NCBI GenBank assembly: GCA_016296655.1 | Contig: JAEDIW010000019.1 | Span: 1 to 44,880 of the forward strand | Source: Treponema sp. | Lineage (GTDB): Bacteria; Spirochaetota; Spirochaetia; Treponematales; Treponemataceae | Length of the DNA stretch: 44,880 bases | Direction of reading: 5' to 3' | Shown here: positions 25,130-32,849 of the stretch, piece after piece | How positions within the stretch are numbered: the stretch's first letter is position 1 | How the letters are laid out: each line of letters starts with the position of its first letter | The notes under the pieces: generated by a model | Told to the model about the DNA's origin: nothing | Databases searched by the model: none | The model's input: only the letters and a program-made list of their open reading frames with translations | Translations under genes and position numbers: made by a program

Positions 25130-25975
25130 CTAGCGCAGGTCTGCGGTATTCAGCCAGTCCTGGTCTGTATAAGTACGGTTTTCTCCACACATTGCCCAGA
25201 TAAATGTGTAGTTTGAAGTTCCTGCACCGCTGTGAATTGACCATGAAGGGTTAATTACAGCTTCATCATTTTGCATGACAATGTGGCGGGTTTCTGAAGG
25301 TTCTCCCATAAAATGGAAAACAACCTGATTTTCAGGAATTTCAAAATAGAAATAAACTTCCATGCGGCGTTCATGAGTATGAGCCGGCATTGTATTCCAT
25401 ACAGAACCCGGTTCCAGATGTGTAAGACCCATGGAAAGCTGGCATGTATCCAAAACATCCGGATGAATGTATTGATTGATTGTGCGAAGGTTTGAATCTT
25501 CTGCTTTGCCGGCAGGAACATGCTTTGACTCTGCAAACTTTATGTGCTTTGTAGGGTAAGTACAGTGAGCTGGGGCACTTGTCATATAAAATTTAGCAGG
25601 ATTTGCTGGATCATCAGAGGTAAACTGCACACTCTTTGTACCAGCACCAATGTACAATCCATCAAAATGAATGATGTCAAAACTTTTTCCGTCTGCAATG
25701 ACTTTTCCATTTCCGCCGATATTTATGATTCCAAGTTCCCTGCGCTGAAGAAGATAATCAACACCAAAATCTTTCATTGGGTCAATATTCTTCTGCAAGT
25801 CAACAGATTTTGAAACAGGCATAGCGCCTAAAACAACAATGCGGTCAATGTGACTGTAAACACAACTGATGTCATCAGCACGGAAAATATCTTTTACCAA
25901 AAATTCCTTACGAAGTTCTTCAGTATTCATTCTTGAAAAAGCTTCTTTTCCTGTTGAATAACGTATGTCAACCAT
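25130..25975 (-). CDS. kduI: 5-keto-4-deoxyuronate isomerase (DKI isomerase)
   Basis: KduI converts 4-deoxy-L-threo-5-hexosulose uronate, from pectin/oligogalacturonate lyases, to DKII, the substrate of KduD. The 281-aa product matches E. coli KduI (278 aa). The cupin zinc site reads MPAHTHERRMEVYFYFEIP (two His and a Glu), with a further His in the INPSWSIHSGAGT region. The start at 25975 is preceded by GGAGGAAAGT; an upstream ATG at 26005 overlaps that SD. A roughly 130-nt leader separates it from a palindromic operator/promoter near 26.13 kb. No KdgK/KdgA or lyase genes occur in the window. Confidence 0.95.
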   Translation of the reverse strand: MVDIRYSTGKEAFSRMNTEELRKEFLVKDIFRADDISCVYSHIDRIVVLGAMPVSKSVDLQKNIDPMKDFGVDYLLQRRELGIINIGGNGKVIADGKSFDIIHFDGLYIGAGTKSVQFTSDDPANPAKFYMTSAPAHCTYPTKHIKFAESKHVPAGKAEDSNLRTINQYIHPDVLDTCQLSMGLTHLEPGSVWNTMPAHTHERRMEVYFYFEIPENQVVFHFMGEPSETRHIVMQNDEAVINPSWSIHSGAGTSNYTFIWAMCGENRTYTDQDWLNTADLR

Positions 25976-26114
25976 ACTTTCCTCCAAAATTAGTCTGTTC
26001 GGCAAAAACTGAATGCAACTTAAAAAGTTCTTATCAAGACTTAACTCTGTTTAAGCGTTCCATTTTTAAGAGCCAGTTTATGCCCTATTTTTTTTATTTC
26101 ATGTACACAGCAGA

Positions 26115-26154
26115 ATCATACATGCCTTTCGCTGTTGTATACAATAATACAACA
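26115..26154 (-). promoter_or_regulatory. kduID promoter overlapped by a palindromic operator
   Basis: TGTTGTAT (26133-26140), 6 nt and ATACAACA (26147-26154) form a perfect 8-bp inverted repeat. It overlaps a second palindrome, TTGTATACAA (26135-26144). On the - strand TTGTAT (+ 26139-26144), 18 nt and TATGAT (+ 26115-26120) form a promoter whose -35 lies inside the palindrome. The TTGT...ACAA half-sites suit a GntR/FadR-type repressor, which is inference. No gene is seen in 25976-26302. Confidence 0.6.
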
Positions 26155-26288
26155 AAATCACTTAAAAAGCCATACGAAAAAAAGAATCCAATTTTAGTAC
26201 AAAACCGTTACTGAACCCCAAAAATCAGCCTCTAATACAAAAAAAACATCAAGTTCCAGACAAGACATTGTAAAATATACAATTAGGG

Positions 26289-26302
26289 TATAATATAAAG
26301 GA
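26289..26302 (+). promoter_or_regulatory. -10 element directly before the regulator gene
   Basis: Perfect TATAAT (26289-26294) ends 8 nt before the ATG at 26303. AAAGGA abuts the ATG with no usable spacing, so the transcript would be leaderless or nearly so. A convincing -35 is not seen. Confidence 0.45.
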
Positions 26303-27550
26303 ATGAAACAAGTTTTATTAATTGATGGTTCTCCTATTTTTAAAGAATTTTTATCAAAAAAACTGACTGAAGAGTCTATAAAAGTTGAAGCTTCCAACGG
26401 AGAACGTGATGCATTTATTAAACTAGTTTCACTTCTGCCAGATTTGGTAATAATCGACCTGTTGAATTTTTCAGGCGATTTGATGGAATTTCTTTCAAAA
26501 AAGCAGTCAAATCCTAATGCAAAATCTATTCCAATTATTTTGTGCGGTCCAAAAATCGACCGTTCTAACCTTGCTTCTTTAATAAAATATGGAGTCATAA
26601 AATATTTTACGACACCGATAAAGTTTGACATTTTTTTTGAAACTATTGGCAGGGTTTTAAAAGAATCCTTTTCTTTTGACACAACTCCGTGCGTTTTGGA
26701 TTTACACCTGAACAAAAGCATTGTTTTTATTGAAGTTGCAGAAGGCTTGAACCGGGAAAAAATTTCTCTGCTACGGTTTAAAATTGCAGAACTGATAGAT
26801 GCAAATAATATTGCGAATCCTAAAATTATCGTAATGCTTACAAACCTTGACTTAAGTTTTGTTGACGTAACAAATCTGGAACTGCTTTTTGACAGCATTC
26901 TCGCAAACAAGGACTTAAAAAGGGAAAACATAAAAATTCTTTCCATGAACCCGATAGTTCAGGAATTACTTGAAGGACATACCGATTACAAAGGACTGGA
27001 AGTTGTTTCAAACCTTGCTTCAGTTTTGACTTCACTGCTTGATTCTGCAGAAACCGCCGATACATCACAGTTAATTACTGATAAAATACTTTCAGCAGAT
27101 GAAAACATTGCAGAAGGCAGCATAGAAATGCGTTTTTCCGGCGATTCTGGCACTACTGAAATAGATGAAAAGGAAATCGGCAATGTCATAAAAGTTGCCA
27201 TTATTGATGACGATGCCGTTGTTCGCCAGCTGATAAAAAATGCACTGTTTTCAGTAGGAGCTTCTTCAAGTTTGTTTGAAAACGGTTCAGACTTTTTAAA
27301 GTCGCTTGCAACGGAGCGGTATAATCTGGTCATTCTTGACATCTTCATGCAAGGATATTCAGGCTTTGACATTCTGAAGTTTATGCAGAAAAATCCAAAT
27401 TCACCGCCAGTAATCGTTTACTCTCAGGCTATACAACAGAATGTCGTAATGCAGGCACTTTCGCTGGGAGCAAAAACTTTCATGTTAAAACCACAAAAAC
27501 CCGAAGCCATTGCAAGAAAGGTTATAGAAATTTTAAATGGAAAATCATGA
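26303..27550 (+). CDS. Two-receiver response regulator with a STAS-like middle domain
   Basis: The 415-aa product has three parts. Residues 1-125 form a receiver-like domain with phospho-site-like Asp (LVIIDLL) but a degenerate acidic pocket (LIDGSP) and TTPIK instead of the usual KP. Residues about 130-250 resemble a STAS/anti-anti-sigma-like fold (SIVFIEVAEGLNREKISLLRFKIAELID...PKIIVMLTNLDLSFVDVT). Residues about 297-412 form a canonical receiver: IIDDDA, LVILDIFMQGYSG and MLKPQ. No DNA-binding or enzymatic output is present. It overlaps the downstream hybrid kinase by 14 nt, so the two are a phosphorelay pair. The middle-domain assignment is tentative. Confidence 0.8.
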   Translation: MKQVLLIDGSPIFKEFLSKKLTEESIKVEASNGERDAFIKLVSLLPDLVIIDLLNFSGDLMEFLSKKQSNPNAKSIPIILCGPKIDRSNLASLIKYGVIKYFTTPIKFDIFFETIGRVLKESFSFDTTPCVLDLHLNKSIVFIEVAEGLNREKISLLRFKIAELIDANNIANPKIIVMLTNLDLSFVDVTNLELLFDSILANKDLKRENIKILSMNPIVQELLEGHTDYKGLEVVSNLASVLTSLLDSAETADTSQLITDKILSADENIAEGSIEMRFSGDSGTTEIDEKEIGNVIKVAIIDDDAVVRQLIKNALFSVGASSSLFENGSDFLKSLATERYNLVILDIFMQGYSGFDILKFMQKNPNSPPVIVYSQAIQQNVVMQALSLGAKTFMLKPQKPEAIARKVIEILNGKS

Positions 27551-29546
27551 TTCTCAGGTATTTATAAACAAAATTCTGGCAAATACTCTGCATGAAGTTC
27601 GCACTCCAATTCAAACTATAATCGGAACCTTGGAATTGATGTCTGAAACAAAGTTGAATGACGAACAGACAGAGTATATCCGCCAGATTCAGTTCAGCGC
27701 AGAAGTTTTGCTTACGCTGGCAAATAACGTACTTGATTTTTCAAAAATCAATTCAAGAGAATTCAAACTGGAAAACATAACTTTCAACGTACATGCAATG
27801 GTCGAACAGGTTACAGATTTAATATGCATTGAAGCATTTAACAAAGGGCTTGATGTAATTACGGACATTGCCTTGGATGTTCCTGAAATTATTATTGGCG
27901 ATCCTACAAGAATTCAGCAGATTCTGCTCAATCTTTTAAAAAATGCAGTGAAATTTACAAAAAGCGGACATGTTTACTGCGGGGCAAGCGTTGAAAAAAA
28001 CCGAAAAAATCTGCTGTTCGAAGTAATTGACACAGGCATAGGCCTTTCAGAAGAAAATTCCGACAAGCTTTTTACATCTTTTTTTCAGGGAGATGCTTCA
28101 ATTTCCAGAAAATATGGAGGAACGGGGCTGGGGCTGAGCATCTGCAAAAGTCTTGCAACCCTCATGAAAGGAAGCATTGGAGCTGAAAATCAAAGCCCCA
28201 AAGGTTCACGGTTTTGGTTTTCAATTCCACTGCAGATTCCTCAGGCAGCTTCCGCCCAGCAGGAAAACATTTATGCTATTCCCCAGTGCAAAAACAAAAA
28301 GATTCTTATAGTTGACAATGATGAGCTTGCCTGCAAAAGCCTTTCCAATAAAATTCAGCGATGCGGAATAAATAATATTTCTATCGCCTACTCCGCAAAT
28401 GAAGCCCTTGCCCTGATAGAAATTGCAGAAAATGCAAAAAATCCATTTTCTGTTGTTTTTATAGACATGCTCATGCCAGAAATAAACGGCTGGCATCTTG
28501 CTTCTAAAATTCATACAAAAAATTTATGCAAAGAAACCAAACTTTACCTGTGCGTACCAGAAGGGCAAATGGGTGGCGAAGCAAAAATGAAGCTTTTGAA
28601 CTGGTTCAACGGATATCTCTACAAGCCTGTAAAGCAAAAAAAACTGTGTCATATACTGCAGCAGGCAACAGGATGTTCATTGCCAGAGCTTGAAAACCAA
28701 TTTCAGCTGGACACTCAGGCACACACCCCTTCCATACAAAACGAAAACCATGTTTTTACAGAACTTTCCGTACTTGTTGCAGAAGATCATCCTGTAAACA
28801 GAAAACTAATTGTAGCTTTCCTGCAAAAACTTGGAGTAAAAGTTACACAGGCATGTGACGGGAACGAAGCAATCGAAGCCATTCAAATGGCACCGGGAAC
28901 AAATATTGTTTTCATGGACATTCAGATGCCAAACAAGGACGGAATTGAAGCAACTGACATAATCCGGAATTTTGGCTACCAGGGGATTATAATTGCCTGT
29001 ACTGCAAACAATGATTTTTCTACGGTAGAAGAATATGAACGTCATGGATTTAATGACACACTCATAAAGCCTTTTAAAAGTTCGACAATAAAGGATATTC
29101 TGCTAAAATGGCAGGATTTCTGCATCATGCCGGCTGAACTTGTTCCTGAAGAAGAACCTGAGAATGCAGAAGAAATTCAGGAACAGGCAGAAAAAATTGA
29201 AAGGTGGGATTTACCTGATTTTCTTGACACAATCGCAAATGATGCAAATCTTGGCATAAAGCTTATTGCAGAGTTTAAAACTCAAACAGAACAGCTTATA
29301 AAAGAATCAGAACAGGCCGTTGCAGAACATAATTTTTTATTTTTACGGCGAGCAGGACACACACTGAACGGAAGTTCGGCATCACTTTCAATTTTTAAAC
29401 TTGCAAAATATGGCGAACAGCTTAACATCAATGCAAAAAAACAGGACATTCAGGAGTTAAACAGAATTTTGAATGTCATAAAAATAGAATTCCATGAATT
29501 CTGTAAAAAATCACAGGAATGGGTACAAAAATTATGCATCGAATAA
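27537..29546 (+). CDS. Soluble hybrid histidine kinase (HisKA-HATPase-REC-REC-HPt)
   Basis: The 669-aa kinase has no membrane segment and no N-terminal sensor domain; the dimerisation/phosphoacceptor domain starts almost at residue 8. H19 lies in TLHEVRTPIQ. The ATPase domain (about 120-235) shows NLLKNAVKF, VIDTGIGL and GGTGLGLSICK. Receiver 1 (about 260-375) has VVFIDMLMPEING but a weak switch region. Receiver 2 (about 405-520) is complete, with LVAEDHPVNRK, VFMDIQMPNKDG and LIKPF. The HPt domain (about 560-660) carries AGHTLNGSSASL with the phospho-His. It begins 14 nt before the stop of the double-receiver protein, its probable sensor or target. The following PHP gene overlaps its 3' end. 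Confidence 0.92.
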   Translation: MENHDSQVFINKILANTLHEVRTPIQTIIGTLELMSETKLNDEQTEYIRQIQFSAEVLLTLANNVLDFSKINSREFKLENITFNVHAMVEQVTDLICIEAFNKGLDVITDIALDVPEIIIGDPTRIQQILLNLLKNAVKFTKSGHVYCGASVEKNRKNLLFEVIDTGIGLSEENSDKLFTSFFQGDASISRKYGGTGLGLSICKSLATLMKGSIGAENQSPKGSRFWFSIPLQIPQAASAQQENIYAIPQCKNKKILIVDNDELACKSLSNKIQRCGINNISIAYSANEALALIEIAENAKNPFSVVFIDMLMPEINGWHLASKIHTKNLCKETKLYLCVPEGQMGGEAKMKLLNWFNGYLYKPVKQKKLCHILQQATGCSLPELENQFQLDTQAHTPSIQNENHVFTELSVLVAEDHPVNRKLIVAFLQKLGVKVTQACDGNEAIEAIQMAPGTNIVFMDIQMPNKDGIEATDIIRNFGYQGIIIACTANNDFSTVEEYERHGFNDTLIKPFKSSTIKDILLKWQDFCIMPAELVPEEEPENAEEIQEQAEKIERWDLPDFLDTIANDANLGIKLIAEFKTQTEQLIKESEQAVAEHNFLFLRRAGHTLNGSSASLSIFKLAKYGEQLNINAKKQDIQELNRILNVIKIEFHEFCKKSQEWVQKLCIE

Positions 29547-30379
29547 TTACAAACTATCACACACATACAAATTTTTGCGACGGAAAAGACACTGCAGAAA
29601 AAATGGCAGAATCAGCTTATAACAAAGGAGTTTCAATTCTTGGATTTTCAAGCCACAGCATGTACCCTTTTTCGTCGTCATGGCATATTGACACCAAGGA
29701 TTTTACAAACTACTGCGCTGAAGTTCAAAAATTAAAGACCGAATACAAAGGAAAAATGGAAATTCTTCTGGGGTTTGAAGCAGAATTCATTCCAGGCGTT
29801 ACATGCCCGCGCATGGACGAATACAGTGATTTTTTGCCTGACTATTTGATTGGTGCGGTACATTTTACAGGAAATGACAACGGAATTTTTGCAGTTGACG
29901 ACTCAAGTGAAAACGTAAAAAAAGGAATAGAAAAATATTTCAATGGAAATGGAAAAAATGCTGTCTGCGAATATTTTGCACGGCAACGAGAAATGCTCAG
30001 AGCTGGAAATTTTGCAATTCTTGCCCATTGCGATTTGATAAGAAAAAGAAACCAGCAGCTGCATTTCTTTGACGAAAATGATTCCTGGTATAAAAAGGAA
30101 CTTGCAGCAACTGCAAAAGAAATCGCAAAAGCCGGCGTTATTGTCGAAATAAATACTGGCGCAATTTCCAGAAAAGCAATGGATGATGTATATCCGTCTG
30201 CACAGTTTTTGGAAATAATAAAAAATCAGGGAATTCCTGTAACTTTTTCTTCTGATTCTCATTCTGCGCAAACAATAATTTCTGACTTTGACCGTGCAGA
30301 AAAAGCTGCAAGAAATGCCGGCTACAGCGAAATCATGTACATAAACGAACAGGGACAAGCCGTAAGCCAGGCTCTTTAA
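29534..30379 (+). CDS. PHP-domain phosphatase, HisJ (histidinol-phosphatase)-like
   Basis: The 281-aa product has the metal ligands of HisJ-type PHP phosphoesterases: NYHTHTNFCDG (HxH), GFSSHSMYP, LLGFEAEF (Glu), AHCDLI and SSDSHSAQ. Family members dephosphorylate histidinol phosphate, but no his genes are present here, so the substrate may be another phosphoester. The start is uncertain: ATG 29534 gives the standard N-terminus, while ATG 29519 has AGGA 1 nt upstream. Either start lies within the 3' end of the hybrid kinase gene, so expression is coupled to the phosphorelay. Whether that link is functional is unknown. Confidence 0.88.
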   Translation: MHRIITNYHTHTNFCDGKDTAEKMAESAYNKGVSILGFSSHSMYPFSSSWHIDTKDFTNYCAEVQKLKTEYKGKMEILLGFEAEFIPGVTCPRMDEYSDFLPDYLIGAVHFTGNDNGIFAVDDSSENVKKGIEKYFNGNGKNAVCEYFARQREMLRAGNFAILAHCDLIRKRNQQLHFFDENDSWYKKELAATAKEIAKAGVIVEINTGAISRKAMDDVYPSAQFLEIIKNQGIPVTFSSDSHSAQTIISDFDRAEKAARNAGYSEIMYINEQGQAVSQAL

Positions 30380-30447
30380 GGGAATTTTCAGCGACATATC
30401 CCAAAGTTACCCGAACCTTCCCAAAAAGCGTTGAAAATACGTCTGGT

Positions 30448-30475
30448 CAAGACACGATTCGCTTAACGTCTTGAC
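30448..30475. repeat. Hairpin between the PHP gene and the DksA-like gene
   Basis: TCAAGAC and GTCTTGA (about 30448-30475) are 7-bp inverted repeats in the convergent gap. A short T5 run lies about 15 nt later on the + strand, so it is a poor intrinsic terminator candidate. Confidence 0.4.
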
Positions 30476-30520
30476 TCAGCAGTTTTTCGGATTTAGTAAT
30501 TTTTAACTCGCAATCAGAGG

Positions 30521-30877
30521 TTATCGGCTCTGCAATTCTTCTTTTGTCTGGCAGGAAATGCAGAGACATGCATACGGTAAAGCCCTTATGCGCTGTTCAG
30601 GAATTTCCTTATGGCAAAGCAGACACATACCGTAAGTTCCGCGTTTAATGCGGTCAAGGGCATTGTCAATCATCTGAATACGTTCAGAATCCTGTGCACT
30701 TAATGAGTCAAGTAAAGTGCGGTCAACTGCATCAGAAGCAATATCAACAGCATCTCCTGATTCAACTGTATTTACAAGTTTCTTGAAGTCAGCATTTTTT
30801 TCTGCAAGAGATTCAAGCATCTGATTTTTCTGTTCTGTCAAAACATTTTTCATTTCTTCAATCAGTTCTTTGGTCAT
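30521..30877 (-). CDS. DksA/TraR-family zinc-finger protein
   Basis: The 118-aa product has an N-terminal coiled coil, a tip motif GDAVDIASDA (cf. the DxxDxA of DksA) and a C4 zinc finger, C85-X2-C88-X17-C106-X2-C109 (CLLC...CISC). The KRGTYGMC lead-in is typical. DksA-like proteins enter the RNA polymerase secondary channel and modulate stringent-response promoters with ppGpp. Length is between TraR (about 70) and E. coli DksA (151), as in many spirochaete and Gram-positive members. SD GGAG lies about 8 nt before the ATG. It is divergent from infA, whose promoter starts 16 nt upstream of this start codon. Confidence 0.9.
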   Translation of the reverse strand: MTKELIEEMKNVLTEQKNQMLESLAEKNADFKKLVNTVESGDAVDIASDAVDRTLLDSLSAQDSERIQMIDNALDRIKRGTYGMCLLCHKEIPEQRIRALPYACLCISCQTKEELQSR

Positions 30878-30892
30878 TTTTTAACTCCATGT

Positions 30893-30921
30893 TGACATTG
30901 ATGTTAGTTTTGTAGATACTA
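30893..30921 (+). promoter_or_regulatory. infA promoter
   Basis: Consensus TTGACA (30893-30898), 17 nt, and GATACT (30916-30921) precede infA, giving a leader of about 105 nt. Confidence 0.6.
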
Positions 30922-31035
30922 AAAACGCTGATAAAATCCTAAAGCAGACTTTATCATGTGTCATAATATACACATATTTATGTTAAACGGCAACTTAAAT
31001 ATGCCGTTATTTTCAGGATTTTTTCCGGAGGAAAT

Positions 31036-31254
31036 GTGGCAAAAGAGGAAGCAATTGAAGTAGAGGGCATCGTAAAAGAAGCATTGCCAAATACTATGTT
31101 CCGTGTTGAGCTGCAGAATGGGCATATCATTATGGCTCATCTGTCAGGTAAAATGAGAAAGCATTATATCAGAATTGTTCCAGGCGACAGTGTAAAAGTT
31201 GCACTTTCACCTTATGACCTTAACAGAGGTCGTATCATTTTCCGTCAGCGGTAA
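31036..31254 (+). CDS. infA: Translation initiation factor IF-1
   Basis: IF-1 binds the ribosomal A site during initiation. The 72-aa product is exactly the usual size. It shows the OB-fold motifs AIEVEGIVKEALPNTMFRVEL, NGHIIMAHLSGKMRKHYIRI and PGDSVKVALSPYDLNRGRI. The start codon is GTG at 31036 with GGAGG 5-10 nt upstream. It stands alone, outside a ribosomal protein operon, divergent from a DksA-like gene. A family B repeat begins 21 nt after the stop. Confidence 0.97.
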   Translation: MAKEEAIEVEGIVKEALPNTMFRVELQNGHIIMAHLSGKMRKHYIRIVPGDSVKVALSPYDLNRGRIIFRQR

Positions 31255-31274
31255 CAAATTCCCTAAAAATCATA

Positions 31275-31401
31275 GGGCTGTCCAATATGTTTTGTCATGC
31301 AGAATTTTGTTCAGCTTCTACACCGTATATCATATATATAGTAGAGTTTCTGAAATAAATTCGAAAAATGACACTATGAACTTTATTTTTGGGGCAGCCC
31401 C
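31275..31401. repeat. Full-length family B (MITE-like) element after infA
   Basis: The ends GGGCTGTCC (31275-31283) and GGGGCAGCCCC (31391-31401) are imperfect inverted repeats. Inside are TGTCAT/ATGACA subterminal repeats and a TATATCATATATATA centre. On the - strand it shares AAAGTTCATAGTGTCATT with copies near 22.7 and 23.9 kb, and GTCATTTT-CGAATTT with the copy at 10.46-10.56 kb. No open frame of note is seen. Confidence 0.65.
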
Positions 31402-31408
31402 TTGAATT

Positions 31409-31447
31409 TAGCCTGTAAGATTAGGTTTTCAAGTTAGACTTTCAGGC
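31409..31447 (+). repeat. Hairpin downstream of infA
   Basis: AGCCTG.AAG pairs with CTT.CAGGCT at about 31409-31447. There is no T-run, so its role as the infA 3' end is uncertain. The remaining DNA to 31575 shows nothing I can name. Confidence 0.35.
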
Positions 31448-31575
31448 TGGCTTTATAAGAGATTTATTGTACATAGCATAAAGTGATTCCATTGCAGTTA
31501 CACTGACCAGAAGGCCGACCTTTCATTGATAATGAGTCTTATGGTCATATCCATTAAAAAGCCTTTTTCAGTCTT

Positions 31576-32184
31576 TCACGATTTTCGTGAAAAAAGGATT
31601 TTCAATGCAAGGGCAGCTCCTTTTAAGTTGCTTACGATTGCATAAATGCAGATTACCGGCATAAAAAGCCCAATCGGGAAAAACCACAAAAACCTGAACG
31701 AATATGGCAAAAAGCCTATAGCCATCATCATAAAAAGCATTTTCAAAACAAACATCACAAGCGCTTCACTTCTGGAAATATTTTCTTTGTTTTGCCCTGA
31801 AGAAACATTCCCCCATGAATATGAATGCCAATAAGTATTTCTGTTGCCAGAATAATTCGACGAAGAAGTATTTGTAAACCAATCCCAGAATTCATCGGCT
31901 GAGTCAAACTGGGTGGCATTGCCGTATGAGTGCTGGCCGAAAGGATTGTAAGAGCTGTTCTGACCGCCTGAAAAACCTGAACCGTACAAATCGTACTGGC
32001 GGCGTTTTTCTTCATCGCCAAGCACTGCGTATGCTGCATTGATGTTTTTCAATTTTTCTTCAGCTACAGGATTGTCAGGATTTCTGTCAGGATGATATTG
32101 AAATGCAAGTTTTCTGTATGCTTTTTTTATTTCTTCTGCACTTGCCTGTCTGGAAACTCCCAGAACTGCATATAAATCTTCCAT
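31576..32184 (-). CDS. Membrane-anchored J-domain co-chaperone
   Basis: The 202-aa product starts with a complete J domain (1-70; HPD at 31-33 in YHPDRNPDNP), which stimulates DnaK ATPase. A Gly/Ser/Asn-rich linker with aromatic residues follows (about 70-135). Two membrane helices form the C-terminus (about 140-165 and 168-190). There is no DnaJ zinc finger or substrate-binding domain, so it is a class C J protein that probably recruits DnaK to the membrane. SD AGGAGATAAAATT lies across the stop of the upstream Smr gene, 4 nt before this start, so the genes are coupled. Confidence 0.9.
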   Translation of the reverse strand: MEDLYAVLGVSRQASAEEIKKAYRKLAFQYHPDRNPDNPVAEEKLKNINAAYAVLGDEEKRRQYDLYGSGFSGGQNSSYNPFGQHSYGNATQFDSADEFWDWFTNTSSSNYSGNRNTYWHSYSWGNVSSGQNKENISRSEALVMFVLKMLFMMMAIGFLPYSFRFLWFFPIGLFMPVICIYAIVSNLKGAALALKILFSRKS

Positions 32185-32188
32185 AATT

Positions 32189-32716
32189 TTATCTCCTGAT
32201 AATTACCCAGGTTGCACCTGTTCCACCATGATTTCTGTCAGGATGTCCAGATGAACCCAACCGCCTGTCAGCTTCTATAAAGGAGCGAACCATTTCCCCA
32301 AGAACAGGATCTGTTCCATGAGAATGATTTCCCTTTCCATGAATAATCAGAATTTTGCGCAAACCCCGGATTTTGCAGGCAGAAACAAAAGAGTCAAGCT
32401 TTTGCCATGCCTGTTCGCGTGTAAGACCGTGCAAATCAACAACGTCTTCAGGCTTTAAAGTACGCAAGTATTCGCGACTTTCAATTTTTGTTCTATATTC
32501 ATATTCGTCGGCTGCGGCATCTTTGTCCATAACTCCGTAGCGGCGCAGCCACAATTCCATAGGATTTATTTTCCGCTCAGAATCAGCCTTCATCTGAAGC
32601 TCATAAGATTTCTGCTTTTCCGACATTTTTTCTGCACCGGCAGCATGCGTTTTCTTTTTGATTTTCTGCTCTTTTTGCTGGGCATCCCATTGCTCCAGAA
32701 TTTCACCAAAATCCAT
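32189..32716 (-). CDS. Smr-domain protein
   Basis: The 175-aa product has a charged helical N-terminus (about 1-85) and a C-terminal Smr domain. Its motifs are VVDLHGLTREQAWQKLDSF, KILIIHGKGNHS and GGTGATWVIIRR. Smr domains are small nucleases or nucleic-acid-binding modules, as in the MutS2 C-terminus and SmrB-type ribosome rescue factors. No MutS2 domain is attached. The N-terminal FGEILEQWDAQQKEQ segment resembles other stand-alone spirochaete Smr proteins. It is cotranscribed with the J-domain gene 4 nt downstream. Confidence 0.9.
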   Translation of the reverse strand: MDFGEILEQWDAQQKEQKIKKKTHAAGAEKMSEKQKSYELQMKADSERKINPMELWLRRYGVMDKDAAADEYEYRTKIESREYLRTLKPEDVVDLHGLTREQAWQKLDSFVSACKIRGLRKILIIHGKGNHSHGTDPVLGEMVRSFIEADRRLGSSGHPDRNHGGTGATWVIIRR

Positions 32717-32849
32717 TTTTTAATTCCTGTTACGTTTAATAAAAATAATACGATTAAGTCAAGGCTTTTCCTGTGAAAACCTTAATCCGCTAGTTTTAAA
32801 AGCCACACCAAAGCTACATTCAGGCAACGGAAAAATTGCAGAATTTTCA

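Noticed and set aside
26194..26946. 250-codon minus-strand open frame opposite the double-receiver regulator
   Set aside because: It is antisense to a clearly recognised receiver protein, shows no domain, and its Ser/Phe/Lys-rich composition fits a shadow frame.
31575..31593. Intrinsic terminator TTTCACG/CGTGAAA at the J-domain gene stop
   Set aside because: The hairpin overlaps the last codons and no T-run follows immediately on the minus strand.
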